A DNA stretch of 64,000 nt from Marvinbryantia formatexigens DSM 14469 (GCF_025148285.1 NZ_CP102268.1:2087001-2151000), one strand, 5' to 3'; counted from the first letter of the stretch, positions 9,175 through 16,989 are shown. Made by a program: numbers and translations. Notes: generated by a model not told the origin, from the sequence alone.

Positions 9175-9214
9175 ATATTTCAGAGCTGGTACTGTATATT
9201 TCAGAGCTGATACT
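9175..9214 (+). repeat. 21-bp spaced direct repeat, possible regulator site
   Basis: ATATTTCAGAGCTGGTACT (9175-9193) and ATATTTCAGAGCTGATACT (9196-9214) differ at one base and are 21 bp apart, the same spacing as the putative LytTR operator at 1277-1310. The motif is different. A downstream promoter is not clear, so a role in transcription is conjecture. Confidence 0.6.
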
Positions 9215-9329
9215 TCATACTTCAGCGGAGCGGACGGGATTTACATATAGGAACAGGGGGACCACCCTGCTTCATAACCGGGGCTTTTGCCACCGGCATC
9301 ATAATATCCCAGTAAGGAGGAAAAATATC

Positions 9330-9896
9330 ATGAAAAATTTAAAGAAAATGGCAGCTTTAAGTCTTGTGGCGGCGCTCGGTATGACGGCGGGCAGCACCGC
9401 GCTGGCGACGGACACAAGTCCGAAAACCCTGACGGGTGAGGGCAGTGCGACAATCGGCGTGACGGGAACCTACGACGGCAGTACGGCGGAACCGGGAAAG
9501 GTCTACAGGATCGACATCGAATGGGGAAGCATGGAATTTACCTATGAGGCAAACGTGACGAAGACATGGAACACGACGACCCATGATTATGTCGAGAGCA
9601 GCGGAAACGGCGTATGGGCAGCCGCAGCGGAAGGCGTGAGCAATAAGATTACGGTCACAAACCATTCCAACGCAGCGGTAAGTGCCGGACTTTCCTTTAC
9701 CGGAACCCCGGCTGTCATTACCGGGGAATTTAAGGAGGGTGCGGATACCGTTACAGGACTGAGACTCGCTTCTGCAGAAGACACAAAGGCGGCGGTGGCA
9801 AAGAGTGCGCTCTTTAATATCACCGGCGGCACCCTGGATGCGTCTGCGGAAGCAGGTACCGCAATCGGAACCATTACCGTGACCATTACAGAATAG
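9330..9896 (+). CDS. Small secreted WG-domain protein 1 (possible fibre subunit)
   Basis: The 188-residue protein has a clear Sec signal peptide (MKNLKKMAALSLVAALGM to ALA, ~1-27) and is otherwise one beta-rich domain. The domain is marked by IEWGSMEFTY (~70), THDY and VWAAA in the following loop, KITVTNHSNAAVSAGLSF, and a last strand IGTITVTITE at the very C-terminus. The same pattern occurs in the protein at 9958-10488 and in the last 120 residues of the giant protein. There is no anchor or Cys. The ATG follows AGGAGG. Size, secretion and repetition of the domain suggest a structural subunit; polymerisation is inference. Confidence 0.85.
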   Translation: MKNLKKMAALSLVAALGMTAGSTALATDTSPKTLTGEGSATIGVTGTYDGSTAEPGKVYRIDIEWGSMEFTYEANVTKTWNTTTHDYVESSGNGVWAAAAEGVSNKITVTNHSNAAVSAGLSFTGTPAVITGEFKEGADTVTGLRLASAEDTKAAVAKSALFNITGGTLDASAEAGTAIGTITVTITE

Positions 9897-9957
9897 TGGA
9901 AAACAGGTAACAGGACAGCCTGGCTGGACTGTTACAGGAAAGCGGAAAGGAGGCTGT

Positions 9958-10488
9958 ATGGTGAAGCGGGACATACGCGCAGCAGTCATGACGGCTCTTC
10001 TCCTCACGGCAGCCATACCGGGGACAGCGCAGGCGGGGGAGACATCCGCCGGGCAGCTCCCGGACAGTGCCGTGATCGATGTCCGGGCAAAATATGAAGG
10101 GGATATGGAAGTCCCCGCTGTCTATCTGGTGGATGTGAAGTGGGGAGCAATGGAGTTTACCTATACTTCTGCCGGGACAAGCATCTGGGATCCGGTCACC
10201 CATACCTATAAGGTGACAGAGAAAAATACGTGGAGCGGGCAGGGAAACACCATCACCCTGGAGAACCATTCCAATGCGGAGGTGACGGCGGAGCTGTCCT
10301 TCAGGGCGGCGGAGGGCTACAGCCTGACAGGTAATTTTGACCGGGAAAGGCTCACACTCCCGTCGGCGGAGGGGACAGAAGCCGGTGCGCCGCCTTCTGC
10401 GGAAGCGGTATTCATGCTGGACGGCACACTGGAGGCAGAAACGGACAGCTTCCATACTGTCGGGCAGATCACCGTGGCGGTAAAGTAG
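9958..10488 (+). CDS. Small secreted WG-domain protein 2 (possible fibre subunit)
   Basis: The 176-residue protein has a signal peptide (VMTALLLTAAIPGTAQAG, ends ~29) and one beta-domain with VKWGAMEFTY (~61-70), THTYK, NTITLENHSNAEVTAELSF and a terminal strand GQITVAVK. It is a paralogue of the protein at 9330-9896 and of the giant protein's C-terminus. ATG 9958 is preceded by AAAGGAGG. It lies 61 bases after its paralogue in the same operon. The domain pattern is frequent in my memory of unnamed Clostridia proteins, but I know of no described function. Confidence 0.85.
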   Translation: MVKRDIRAAVMTALLLTAAIPGTAQAGETSAGQLPDSAVIDVRAKYEGDMEVPAVYLVDVKWGAMEFTYTSAGTSIWDPVTHTYKVTEKNTWSGQGNTITLENHSNAEVTAELSFRAAEGYSLTGNFDRERLTLPSAEGTEAGAPPSAEAVFMLDGTLEAETDSFHTVGQITVAVK

Positions 10489-10539
10489 TATACAGATGAA
10501 ATGCAGACTGCAGTGGCATTGAAGCAGTATACAGGTGAA
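10488..10539 (+). repeat. Short direct repeat spaced 39 bp
   Basis: GTATACAGATGAA (10488-10500) and GTATACAGGTGAA (10527-10539) are 39 bp apart, immediately after the stop codon of WG protein 2. It is the third gap in this locus with a 39/40-bp period, which suggests old tandem duplications between genes. Confidence 0.6.
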
Positions 10540-10612
10540 AAAGAAACCATATGCAGGTATGGGAGATTCATACCGGGACCGTGTATCCGGGAAAAGGAAG
10601 GAGGGAAAAGCA

Positions 10613-11182
10613 GTGCCGGGGAAAACGAAATTACCGCCGGAGAGGCGTATCCTGCTGTCTGCAGGCGTCCTCTGCCTGCTTGCGCTGGCTGTCATGGTCT
10701 GGGTTCTGGCAGGGGGCGCGGGGACGGACGGCTCCGCCTTTACCCCTCCGCCCTTTGAGGAAGATGCGGTGCAGGGGGTCCCGGATGTGCCGGAGGAGCT
10801 GGGATACAGCGAACTGGACGCTCAGGCGTATAAGGTGTCCGTCTGCGGTGCACCTGTGGTGCAGGACGGGAAAGCCGTCCTGTACCTGACGGACCCGGAT
10901 TCCAGCGGGGTGTGGCTGAAGGTAAGGATCCTGGATGGAACAGGGCAGGTCTTGGGTGAGAGCGGCCTGTTAAAGCCGGGGGAATATGTGGAGGCGGTGA
11001 CGCTCTCTGCAATCCCCGGAGAGGATACCGCCGTGCAGCTGAAAATCATGGCTTATGAGCCGGATACCTACCATAGCGCAGGGGCGGCAGCCCTGAACAC
11101 GGTACTGCATGTGGAACAGGAAGCCGGAGCCCAGGCAGCAGGGACTGCCGGATTCCGGCGCATTGCCGGAAAAGGTTTATAA
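10613..11182 (+). CDS. Membrane-anchored beta-sandwich protein, surface-locus component B
   Basis: GTG 10613 with AGGAGG eight bases upstream gives 189 residues, matching component A (186); the longer frame from 10535 has no ribosome site. It has a transmembrane helix (RILLSAGVLCLLALAVMVWV, ~12-31), a short Pro/Glu spacer and a beta-domain with VLYLTDPDSSGVWLKVRI and SGLLKPGEYVEAVTL, paralogous to component A. The C-terminus has a short Ala/Gly tail. Component A follows the giant protein and component B follows the two small proteins, so each membrane protein sits beside WG-domain genes. A role as base or assembly partner is inferred from that order. Confidence 0.8.
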   Translation: MPGKTKLPPERRILLSAGVLCLLALAVMVWVLAGGAGTDGSAFTPPPFEEDAVQGVPDVPEELGYSELDAQAYKVSVCGAPVVQDGKAVLYLTDPDSSGVWLKVRILDGTGQVLGESGLLKPGEYVEAVTLSAIPGEDTAVQLKIMAYEPDTYHSAGAAALNTVLHVEQEAGAQAAGTAGFRRIAGKGL

Positions 11183-11206
11183 AAATTATGCAGGGAGATG
11201 ATGACA

Positions 11207-12124
11207 ATGAAAAAGCTGATTCCGGGGCTTCTGTGCCTGGCGGCGCTGCTGGCCCCGGTATCCGCCCAGGCGGAAGGGCTGTCAGTGAAGACGGAGGTCG
11301 ATGTGACAGTGACATATACGGAGGAAGAGCTGCAGGGCAGTACCGGTCTTGGAACCGGCGGGACCATCACCCTGCAGGACGGGACGGAAGTGAAGGTGCA
11401 GGCGGGAAGCAGCGCTGACAGTGATATCCGTGTTGCCGTGGTGCCGGTCACGCAGGAGGATGCGGAAGCATATGCCTACGTGACAGGGTGCATGGAAACA
11501 TACGGGGAAAAGCCGTATGCGTTTTATATCCTGTTCTACCGGGACGGAAAGGAGGTTACACCCTCTGCGCCGGTGACACTGGCGGCTGCAGCGCCGGATG
11601 GATACGGGGAATCTGTCCTGTATTCGTTTGCGGGGGCAGGCGCAGTGCAGGAAGCAGCCGGAAAGCCTGCGGGCGGTGCATGGACATTTACTGTGTCGGA
11701 CAGCCGGTATTTTGCCGCAGTCCTTCCCAAAGGAGACCAGACAGAGCCGTCCACGCCATCCACAGAGCCGGATGAAACGGAGCCATCCGTCACACCGGGG
11801 ACGGAGACAGAAACCGAAACGGAACCGACCACCACACCGGGGACGGAGACAGAAACGGAGCCATCCACCACGCCGGGGACGGAGACAGAGACTGAAACGG
11901 AATTGTCCACCACACCGGGGACGGGGGATAAAACGGGAACCGCAGGGACGACTGCAGCCGGGACAAAAGGAAACGGCGGCGGGACAGATAAGGCGGCGCA
12001 GAGCAGCGCTGCAAAAACCGGGGATGAGATGCCGACCGGGCTGTGGCTGCTGGCGTTCGCAGCGTCCTGCAGCACGCTTCTGGCGGCTTTTGGAAAGAAA
12101 AGAAAGCCCAGAGAGAAATCCTGA
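11207..12124 (+). CDS. Cell-wall-anchored stalk protein with sortase-type tail
   Basis: About 305 residues: signal peptide (MKKLIPGLLCLAALLAPVSA), a globular beta-domain (~25-180), then a Thr/Glu/Pro stalk (~185-255) made of imperfect TTPGTETETE units. The C-terminus has AAKTGDE followed by a hydrophobic helix (LWLLAFAASCSTLLAAFG) and KKRKPREKS. This is a sorting signal of the (P)KTGD kind seen in Clostridia, with Ala at the usual Pro position. ATG 11207 follows AGGGAG; ATG 11198 and 11201 are in frame but too close to it. It is the last gene of the operon and the only one with a wall anchor. No sortase gene lies in the window. Confidence 0.85.
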   Translation: MKKLIPGLLCLAALLAPVSAQAEGLSVKTEVDVTVTYTEEELQGSTGLGTGGTITLQDGTEVKVQAGSSADSDIRVAVVPVTQEDAEAYAYVTGCMETYGEKPYAFYILFYRDGKEVTPSAPVTLAAAAPDGYGESVLYSFAGAGAVQEAAGKPAGGAWTFTVSDSRYFAAVLPKGDQTEPSTPSTEPDETEPSVTPGTETETETEPTTTPGTETETEPSTTPGTETETETELSTTPGTGDKTGTAGTTAAGTKGNGGGTDKAAQSSAAKTGDEMPTGLWLLAFAASCSTLLAAFGKKRKPREKS

Positions 12125-12157
12125 GCGCGAAAAATTTTGCAAATTTAATTAAAGAAA

Positions 12158-12195
12158 TGATTGGGCTGATCTGCCTTGCGGCAGATTGGCTCTTT
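12158..12195 (+). terminator. Terminator hairpin, first copy of a 38-bp repeat
   Basis: The stem ATCTGCC/GGCAGAT with a TTGC loop, flanked by GGGCT/GGCTC and a T run, ends the surface operon. The 38 bases 12158-12195 recur identically at 17384-17421. Confidence 0.8.
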
Positions 12196-12273
12196 TTTAG
12201 TGTAATTGATTAATAGGAATAGGTCTTGTGAAATATTATTCTTATTATTATATTCACAGAAAGAGGAAGAGAT

Positions 12274-12753
12274 TTGAATGATAAAAGTACCATGAAACGA
12301 ATTGAAAAAATATTTCCTGATTATTTTCAAAGATTCAAATTGCCAGATGGGGCAAGGGAAGAATCAATAATGGTATATAGAGCATGTAGAAGCGGAAAGT
12401 GTGATAAAAATTCTTTTTTACCTTCTTTTGAAGAAAGCGGGTATGTTTTGAACCCTATGGCTGATTCAGCGGATCCTGGACAATATTCTCTGTCGACATT
12501 TGAGAAACCTACAGATGTGAAAAGGTTTGCAGGTGTTATTTCTGATATGAAAGTTCCGTATCAAATTGCGATTGGAGAGACTAATCCCAGACATGGATTG
12601 GTTCAGAGGACGAAAGAGAGGACAAAGAAAAGGACTTCGCATGTAGACTGGTGGCTTTATAAAGACGCATCACCATATGAAGAATTTGAAATGATAGACA
12701 ATTTTGAAGAGCATCTTCAAAATTACATTAAAAAGAGAGATGAAAAGAAATGA
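12274..12753 (+). CDS. Unknown protein, accessory-island gene 1
   Basis: A 159-residue basic, soluble protein with no signal peptide or membrane helix. I do not recognise the family. Visible features are an N-terminal KRIEKIFPDYFQRFKLPDGA, a motif VYRACRSGKCDKNSFLPSFEE, and a C-terminal HVDWWLYKDASPYEEFEM. The start is TTG 12274 after AGAGGAAG; ATG 12292 is the alternative. It overlaps the next gene by four bases (ATGA), so the two form a coupled pair. The DNA is far more AT-rich than the operon before it, which suggests acquisition. Confidence 0.7.
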   Translation: MNDKSTMKRIEKIFPDYFQRFKLPDGAREESIMVYRACRSGKCDKNSFLPSFEESGYVLNPMADSADPGQYSLSTFEKPTDVKRFAGVISDMKVPYQIAIGETNPRHGLVQRTKERTKKRTSHVDWWLYKDASPYEEFEMIDNFEEHLQNYIKKRDEKK

Positions 12754-13220
12754 AAGAATTTGTTAAATTGGATAAATATGGGCAGCTTTATATTGATAAA
12801 GTTCTTTTTGAGTCATATTTACCTATTGTTTTCACATGTGTAAATGACAAAAAAGATGTTTTCATAGGCGTATGTTGCCAAAATAATGAAAAGGGATGTA
12901 AGTGGTTGCTGGGAAAAACCAACGGTATAAACATCGTAAGAATGCTGCGAGATGAGATAACTATTCGACAGTTGCTATTAGAATATTCTTTTGAAAATAT
13001 ATCGGTTGATTATGTAGAAGATAAATATGTAATATCTTATAATAACTCGGATTGGGATGAAAGTAGTCCATATCTGCCGAAAGAAGATTCATATATGTAC
13101 GGGGAGAAGGTAAAAGCGTATCTGCGCAGAGGCGCAAAGCCGCTGGCGGCGTTTGGACGGTATCCCAATGAGGAAATCGGGTATGGGGTGCTGTGCGTGA
13201 GGGATAGTTTGCCAGTTTAA
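12750..13220 (+). CDS. Unknown protein, accessory-island gene 2
   Basis: The 156-residue soluble protein opens KLDKYGQLYIDKVLFESYLP and has the segment FTCVNDKKDVFIGVCCQ. It looks like the small beta-barrel proteins that accompany unknown partners in mobile regions, but I cannot name a family. Translation is coupled to gene 1 by an ATGA overlap. The last ~25 codons (RRGAKPLAAFGRYPNEEIGY) are GC-richer than the rest, which may mark a recombination joint. A toxin-antitoxin or other two-gene module is possible but unsupported. Confidence 0.68.
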   Translation: MKEFVKLDKYGQLYIDKVLFESYLPIVFTCVNDKKDVFIGVCCQNNEKGCKWLLGKTNGINIVRMLRDEITIRQLLLEYSFENISVDYVEDKYVISYNNSDWDESSPYLPKEDSYMYGEKVKAYLRRGAKPLAAFGRYPNEEIGYGVLCVRDSLPV

Positions 13221-13222
13221 TA

Positions 13223-13251
13223 TTGACATGTGTAGTAAAAAATGCTAATAT
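13223..13251 (+). promoter_or_regulatory. Strong promoter of the lone AbiEi gene
   Basis: A perfect TTGACA (13223-13228), a 17-bp spacer and TAATAT (13246-13251) lie 35 bases ahead of the AbiEi start. The two 18-bp repeats overlapping it are described separately. Confidence 0.8.
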
Positions 13252-13269
13252 ATGTGTGAGAAAAAATGC
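13228..13269 (+). promoter_or_regulatory. Two 18-bp direct repeats over the AbiEi promoter (operator candidate)
   Basis: ATGTGTAGTAAAAAATGC (13228-13245) and ATGTGTGAGAAAAAATGC (13252-13269) match at 15 of 18 positions and start 24 bp apart. The first fills the promoter spacer and the second follows the -10. AbiEi antitoxins are known to repress their own operons, so these are likely its binding sites. Confidence 0.6.
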
Positions 13270-13285
13270 AATATGGGAGGGCTAT

Positions 13286-13858
13286 ATGAGGCAAAGTACA
13301 TATGACAGGCTGGAATCGGTATACCGGAAGTTTAAAGGGTATATAGGTACGCAGGAGCTTCTGAAAGAGGGTTTTTCAAACCGCCAGATAGCGGTCATGG
13401 CAGAAGAGGGACATCTGGAAAAAGTATGTCATGGATATTATTGGCTGGCAGGGAAAAAGGAAGCGAAACCATCAGACTATAAATGCATAGAAGTATGCCT
13501 TAGCGATCCCAGGGCGATTGTTTGCATGGACAGCGCCCTCTATTATCAGGGTATGATGAAAGAAGAGCCGGAACATTTGTCTGTTGCCACGGCGCGAACG
13601 GACCGCAGCTTGTTGAGTATGTCTTTTCCGATTACACGACATTATTTTTCGACGAATTATTACTTAACAGGCGCGAGAAAAAAAGAAACAGAATTTGGCT
13701 GCTATAATATCTACGACATTGAGCGGAGTATCTGCGATATGTTTCGTCTGGAAGCGGATGTTGATATAGAGCTTGTAGATAAGATAAAAGCGAATGAGGA
13801 ACAATACAGACGTATATTGAGATACGCAGAGCTGCTGCGGGTAAAACAGAAATTATGA
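13286..13858 (+). CDS. AbiEi-family antitoxin without an adjacent toxin
   Basis: The 190-residue protein has an N-terminal winged-helix domain (YDRLESVYRKFKGYIGTQEL, GFSNRQIAVMAEEGHLEKV, HGYYWLAG) and the AbiEi body (ALYYQGMMKEEPEHLSVAT, YDIERSICDMFR), the pattern of type IV antitoxins that act as transcriptional repressors. The usual nucleotidyltransferase partner AbiEii should follow but is absent: 228 noncoding bases and a transposase gene come next. ATG 13286 has GGGAGG five bases upstream. It may be an orphan left after the toxin gene was lost to the insertion sequence, or it may act on the second AbiE locus 4 kb away. Confidence 0.85.
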   Translation: MRQSTYDRLESVYRKFKGYIGTQELLKEGFSNRQIAVMAEEGHLEKVCHGYYWLAGKKEAKPSDYKCIEVCLSDPRAIVCMDSALYYQGMMKEEPEHLSVATARTDRSLLSMSFPITRHYFSTNYYLTGARKKETEFGCYNIYDIERSICDMFRLEADVDIELVDKIKANEEQYRRILRYAELLRVKQKL

Positions 13859-13908
13859 TGACAACATAAAAGAAAGATAAAGTATTTGCCGGGATGAATT
13901 GTAATTAG

Positions 13909-14016
13909 GTAATTGCGAAACAGGTTCCGGATATAGCTCTAATTAGTGCCGAAGCTTGGGAGTTTAGAATATCTGAGATTGAAAAGAACGGAAAAACATG
14001 GTGGATCATGATATAA
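13909..14016 (+). pseudogene. Possible gene remnant before the insertion sequence
   Basis: This open stretch of 35 codons without a start ends in TAA and reads VPDIALISAEAWEFRISEIE followed by NGKTWWIMI. The composition looks like real protein, but no start codon or ribosome site exists. It may be the tail of a gene broken by the neighbouring transposase. I cannot identify the family. Confidence 0.3.
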
Positions 14017-14087
14017 GTTGGAATTGAACAGGAAATGGGCGCATTTATAGAGGGAAATGAAAAAACTTGTTTTAAAAATAGTAACTT

Positions 14088-15575
14088 CTATGCAATTAGG
14101 GGTTTAAGGCTTCGGATGTACTGATGCTGTTCGATCTTATCAGCCAGAATCACTCCGATAAGCTGTGTGATGCCGGCCAGGATCAGATCAGCATGAAGCG
14201 TTTTCTCATTTTGCGTCTTGCGGCCGGCGATCCCAAAGCTGTCTTTGAAGTGGCTGATGGAGCGTTCCACAGTGGTTCTGATCCTGTATGTATCGTTCCA
14301 TTCTTCAGTCCCACGCACAGTGCCGGGATAAGTACGGAAGTCTTTTTCCGGGTAAAGGTATACCATTCTTCCGCATGGTGAAGATGTGCAGGGAGTGTCA
14401 CAGTGACAGACACGGTGATATTTTCCTGTGGAAGGATTCTTTTCCCATCTGACTTTTGGACAGCTGAATTTATAGCGCACAATGCCGTTCTTCCGCTTAC
14501 TGGTCCCTTCATATTTCATGGGAAGGGATGGGTCATCCGGACAACAGGGGATCCCATTTTCATTTACGGAACAGTCACTGTTTTCCAGTCCGGAACGGGA
14601 ATTTAATGGGATGTAGGCTTTTTGAAAGTGAATGCCATTACCGTCAGCATCCATGCCAAAGGTGTCTCCTGAAAGAAGCTCTTTATAAAGTCTGGCGGAG
14701 TCAAAGGCGGCATCTCCTAAAAAAATATCCGGGCTGATGAGGGGATGTGCAGCAAACAGGTCCTGTAAAGTAGGGATAAGCAGCCTGGCATCATGGACCG
14801 ATTTATCCTCATCCGGAGAACCGGACTTCTTTCCAGGAATAATTTCAGGATGCTTATCAAAAAAATCCTTATTGTAGAGGTCGATATGCCGGACAATGCC
14901 CAGACCATTTGTGACAATGCCAAATTTGTAGGCATAACAAAAATGCCCGTCAATGTAAAGCTGCTTAATATCGGAATTTGCGGCAGCATGGGAAGGCATG
15001 GAGCCGTAAGCAGCCTTGTAAGGGTCATAGTTCTGATCAAAATGCATGGTCTTTGCATATGCTTTGAGCTGTTTGATAATACGGTTGGAATATTTGGGAT
15101 TGTTTTCCGTAACCCAGGCCTCTATGCCAGAGGAATCAAAGATGGTCATATCAGCCCTGGCAGAATCGATTGCCTGACAGACTGGCTCAGTAAGATCGAC
15201 CAGGTGGTGAAAAAGGAGCTGCAGATCTTCAAGAAAATCCTGCTTGAACCGGGTGATTTTAGAAGCATCTGGAACCTTGTTGAAACCACAGAATTCACGG
15301 AGATGCCGGGAATACTGAAGGAAAACAAGGAGCAGGGAGTCAGTAGGGACAGAAAAAATCCGCTGGATGATAAGCGCCCATAAAAAAGCGTTCAGAGGGT
15401 ATTTACGGGATCTGCCCGTTGATGCATAGAAATGCTTCCGGAAAGAAGCAGGAACAATTTCATCAAGGTCAATGTGCTGTTGTAAGAGGGACAGAAACTG
15501 AGGTTTGTCAGATTCAAAAATTTCCTGGCAATCTGAAAAAATATCTGCCAAAGAAAGCTGATTGTATGGTATCAT
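14088..15575 (-). CDS. IS1182-like DDE transposase
   Basis: The 495 residues have the layout of IS1182-type enzymes: an N-terminal helical domain (FRKHFYASTGRSRKYPLNAF), first catalytic Asp in DMTIFDSSGIEAW, second Asp in FLGDAAFDS, a Cys-bearing insertion (CCPDD, CHCDTPCTSSPCG) and the Glu in RTTVERSISHFKDSFG. The frame is complete and so may be active. ATG 15575 follows AAAGGAG. I could not find convincing terminal inverted repeats, so the element's ends are only bracketed to about 14040-14090 and 15600-15670. A hairpin at 15677-15696 upstream would stop read-through into the gene. Confidence 0.9.
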   Translation of the reverse strand: MIPYNQLSLADIFSDCQEIFESDKPQFLSLLQQHIDLDEIVPASFRKHFYASTGRSRKYPLNAFLWALIIQRIFSVPTDSLLLVFLQYSRHLREFCGFNKVPDASKITRFKQDFLEDLQLLFHHLVDLTEPVCQAIDSARADMTIFDSSGIEAWVTENNPKYSNRIIKQLKAYAKTMHFDQNYDPYKAAYGSMPSHAAANSDIKQLYIDGHFCYAYKFGIVTNGLGIVRHIDLYNKDFFDKHPEIIPGKKSGSPDEDKSVHDARLLIPTLQDLFAAHPLISPDIFLGDAAFDSARLYKELLSGDTFGMDADGNGIHFQKAYIPLNSRSGLENSDCSVNENGIPCCPDDPSLPMKYEGTSKRKNGIVRYKFSCPKVRWEKNPSTGKYHRVCHCDTPCTSSPCGRMVYLYPEKDFRTYPGTVRGTEEWNDTYRIRTTVERSISHFKDSFGIAGRKTQNEKTLHADLILAGITQLIGVILADKIEQHQYIRSLKPLIA

Positions 15576-15676
15576 ATAGGTACAACTCCTTTCAGGTGGA
15601 TATGGTTGATTTTTGTTTGGTCACTTAAATTTTACCACAAACCTGTGAGGAGTTGTTCTGTTTTATCAAAGAAAAA

Positions 15677-15715
15677 AGCCCGATTTTATGCGGGCTGTGG
15701 CGTTTCGCAAACGCC
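15677..15715 (-). terminator. Two hairpins upstream of the transposase
   Basis: AGCCCG/CGGGCT (15677-15696) is followed on the minus strand by six T and would terminate transcription heading into the transposase gene. A second perfect hairpin GGCGTTT-CGC-AAACGCC (15699-15715) lies beside it. Both are close to the right end of the insertion sequence. Confidence 0.55.
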
Positions 15716-15752
15716 TATGAATTGTAATTATATGGAGGTGTATAGCAGTATT

Positions 15753-16583
15753 ATGGATGAAAAAAAGATTGGAAGATTAAAAAAACTTTTTGATGATGTT
15801 ATTCATATATCAGAAGATGGAGCAATTGAATTTTGGTATGCCAGGGAATTGCAGCCATTGTTAGGATATTCCAGGTGGGAAAATTTCGAGTTAGTTATAA
15901 AGAAAGCGATGATATCTTGTGAGAATGCAGGCGGAAATGTAAACGATCATTTTCGTGGCGTCACGAAAATGATAAAATTGGCGAAAAATGCAGAAAGAGG
16001 TATTAAAGAATATGTGCTGACACGTTATGCATGTTATTTGATCGCCCAAAATGGAGATGTGAGAAAGGATGAGATTGCTTTTGCCCAAAGCTATTTTGCT
16101 GTTCAGACAAGAAAACAGGAACTTATTGAAGATAGGATTAGGCTGATTGAGCGACTGAATGCAAGAGAGAAATTAAGAGAATCTGAAAAAAGACTGTCTC
16201 AGAATATTTATGAACGTGGTGTGGATGATGCTGGGTTTGGAAGAATAAGATCCAAGGGTGATCAGGCGCTTTTTGGCGGATTTACGACAAAGGACATGAA
16301 GGAACGTCTAAAAGTAAAAGAGAACAGACCTTTGGCAGATTTTCTTCCAACATTGACTATAGCCGCTAAAAATCTGGCAACAGAAATGACCAATTATAAT
16401 GTGGAACAAAAAGAATTATATGGCGAAGCGCCTATAACAGATGAACATGTTCAGAATAATTCAAGTGTAAGAGAGATGTTAGGACAGAGAGGAATAAAGC
16501 CGGAGGATTTGCCTCCGGCAGAAGATCTGAAAAAGTTGGAACGCAGAGTAAAAAGAGATGAGAAGAATTTAATGAAAGGATGA
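15753..16583 (+). CDS. dinD: DinD family protein
   Basis: The 276 residues match the DinD pattern: IEFWYARELQPLLGYSRWEN (a BRO-N-like start), KAMISCENAGGNVNDHF, YVLTRYACYLIAQNGD, IAFAQSYFAVQTRKQELIED, then ERLKVKENRPLADFLP and a C-terminal GIKPEDLPPAEDLKKLERRV. DinD of E. coli is induced by DNA damage and has been reported to inhibit RecA filaments. I see no LexA box upstream. ATG 15753 is preceded by GGAGGTG (spacer 12); upstream in-frame ATGs lack a site. It lies in a defence island and is followed in the same frame by the truncated-looking gene at 16602. Confidence 0.9.
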   Translation: MDEKKIGRLKKLFDDVIHISEDGAIEFWYARELQPLLGYSRWENFELVIKKAMISCENAGGNVNDHFRGVTKMIKLAKNAERGIKEYVLTRYACYLIAQNGDVRKDEIAFAQSYFAVQTRKQELIEDRIRLIERLNAREKLRESEKRLSQNIYERGVDDAGFGRIRSKGDQALFGGFTTKDMKERLKVKENRPLADFLPTLTIAAKNLATEMTNYNVEQKELYGEAPITDEHVQNNSSVREMLGQRGIKPEDLPPAEDLKKLERRVKRDEKNLMKG

Positions 16584-16601
16584 AAAATCTTTAGTCCTTA
16601 C

Positions 16602-16979
16602 TTGACAGCAGCATATGCAGAAGATGGAGAATTTGAAGATGATATCAATTACTTTTCTTTGATTGATAATCATTTGCAATATAATACGGAATACTATAAA
16701 TGTATTGCAAAATCAATGGGAACAATAAACAAAGGAATTGAACCTGTTGCAGATGCGTTGGCAGTATTTTCGTCGGTTTTGGGAAATATCTCAATTCCGA
16801 GCGAAATAATAATCAGTACCTTGAAAGTGTTTGGAGAATTGTGTACTGACATTGTAATAGATACGGATAAATATATGAATCAATATAAATCAGTTTATAA
16901 TAGCGCTTTTAATGTATTATCGGAGGATTTAAGTATAGAAGTGAAATCGGATGACAATATTTATGCAGATGCGGCGTGA
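16602..16979 (+). CDS. Unknown protein, possibly lacking its N-terminus
   Basis: The frame reads about 125 residues from a TTG at 16602. There is no ribosome site, and the frame is continuous upstream to the dinD stop codon without an ATG or GTG (AAA ATC TTT AGT CCT TAC precedes the TTG). The protein is acidic, with an amphipathic stretch KGIEPVADALAVFSSVLGNI and SIPSEIIISTLKVFGEL that looks like a membrane-active or dimer helix. I recognise no family. It lies 10 bases before the SecB-like gene, so it could be that chaperone's client. Either it uses a rare start or it is a truncated gene. Confidence 0.5.
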   Translation: MTAAYAEDGEFEDDINYFSLIDNHLQYNTEYYKCIAKSMGTINKGIEPVADALAVFSSVLGNISIPSEIIISTLKVFGELCTDIVIDTDKYMNQYKSVYNSAFNVLSEDLSIEVKSDDNIYADAA

Positions 16980-16989
16980 AGGAGAGAGA

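Noticed and set aside
11282-12142. Leftward 286-codon frame over the stalk protein
   Set aside because: It is Cys/Arg-rich, antisense to a clear signal-peptide protein, and created by the Thr/Glu/Pro repeat codons.
14040-15670. Terminal inverted repeats of the IS1182-like element
   Set aside because: Comparison of both flanks by eye gave no convincing match, so no element boundaries are claimed.
15716-15752. A LexA box before dinD
   Set aside because: No GAAC-N4-GTTC sequence is present in the short upstream region, so SOS control is not claimed.
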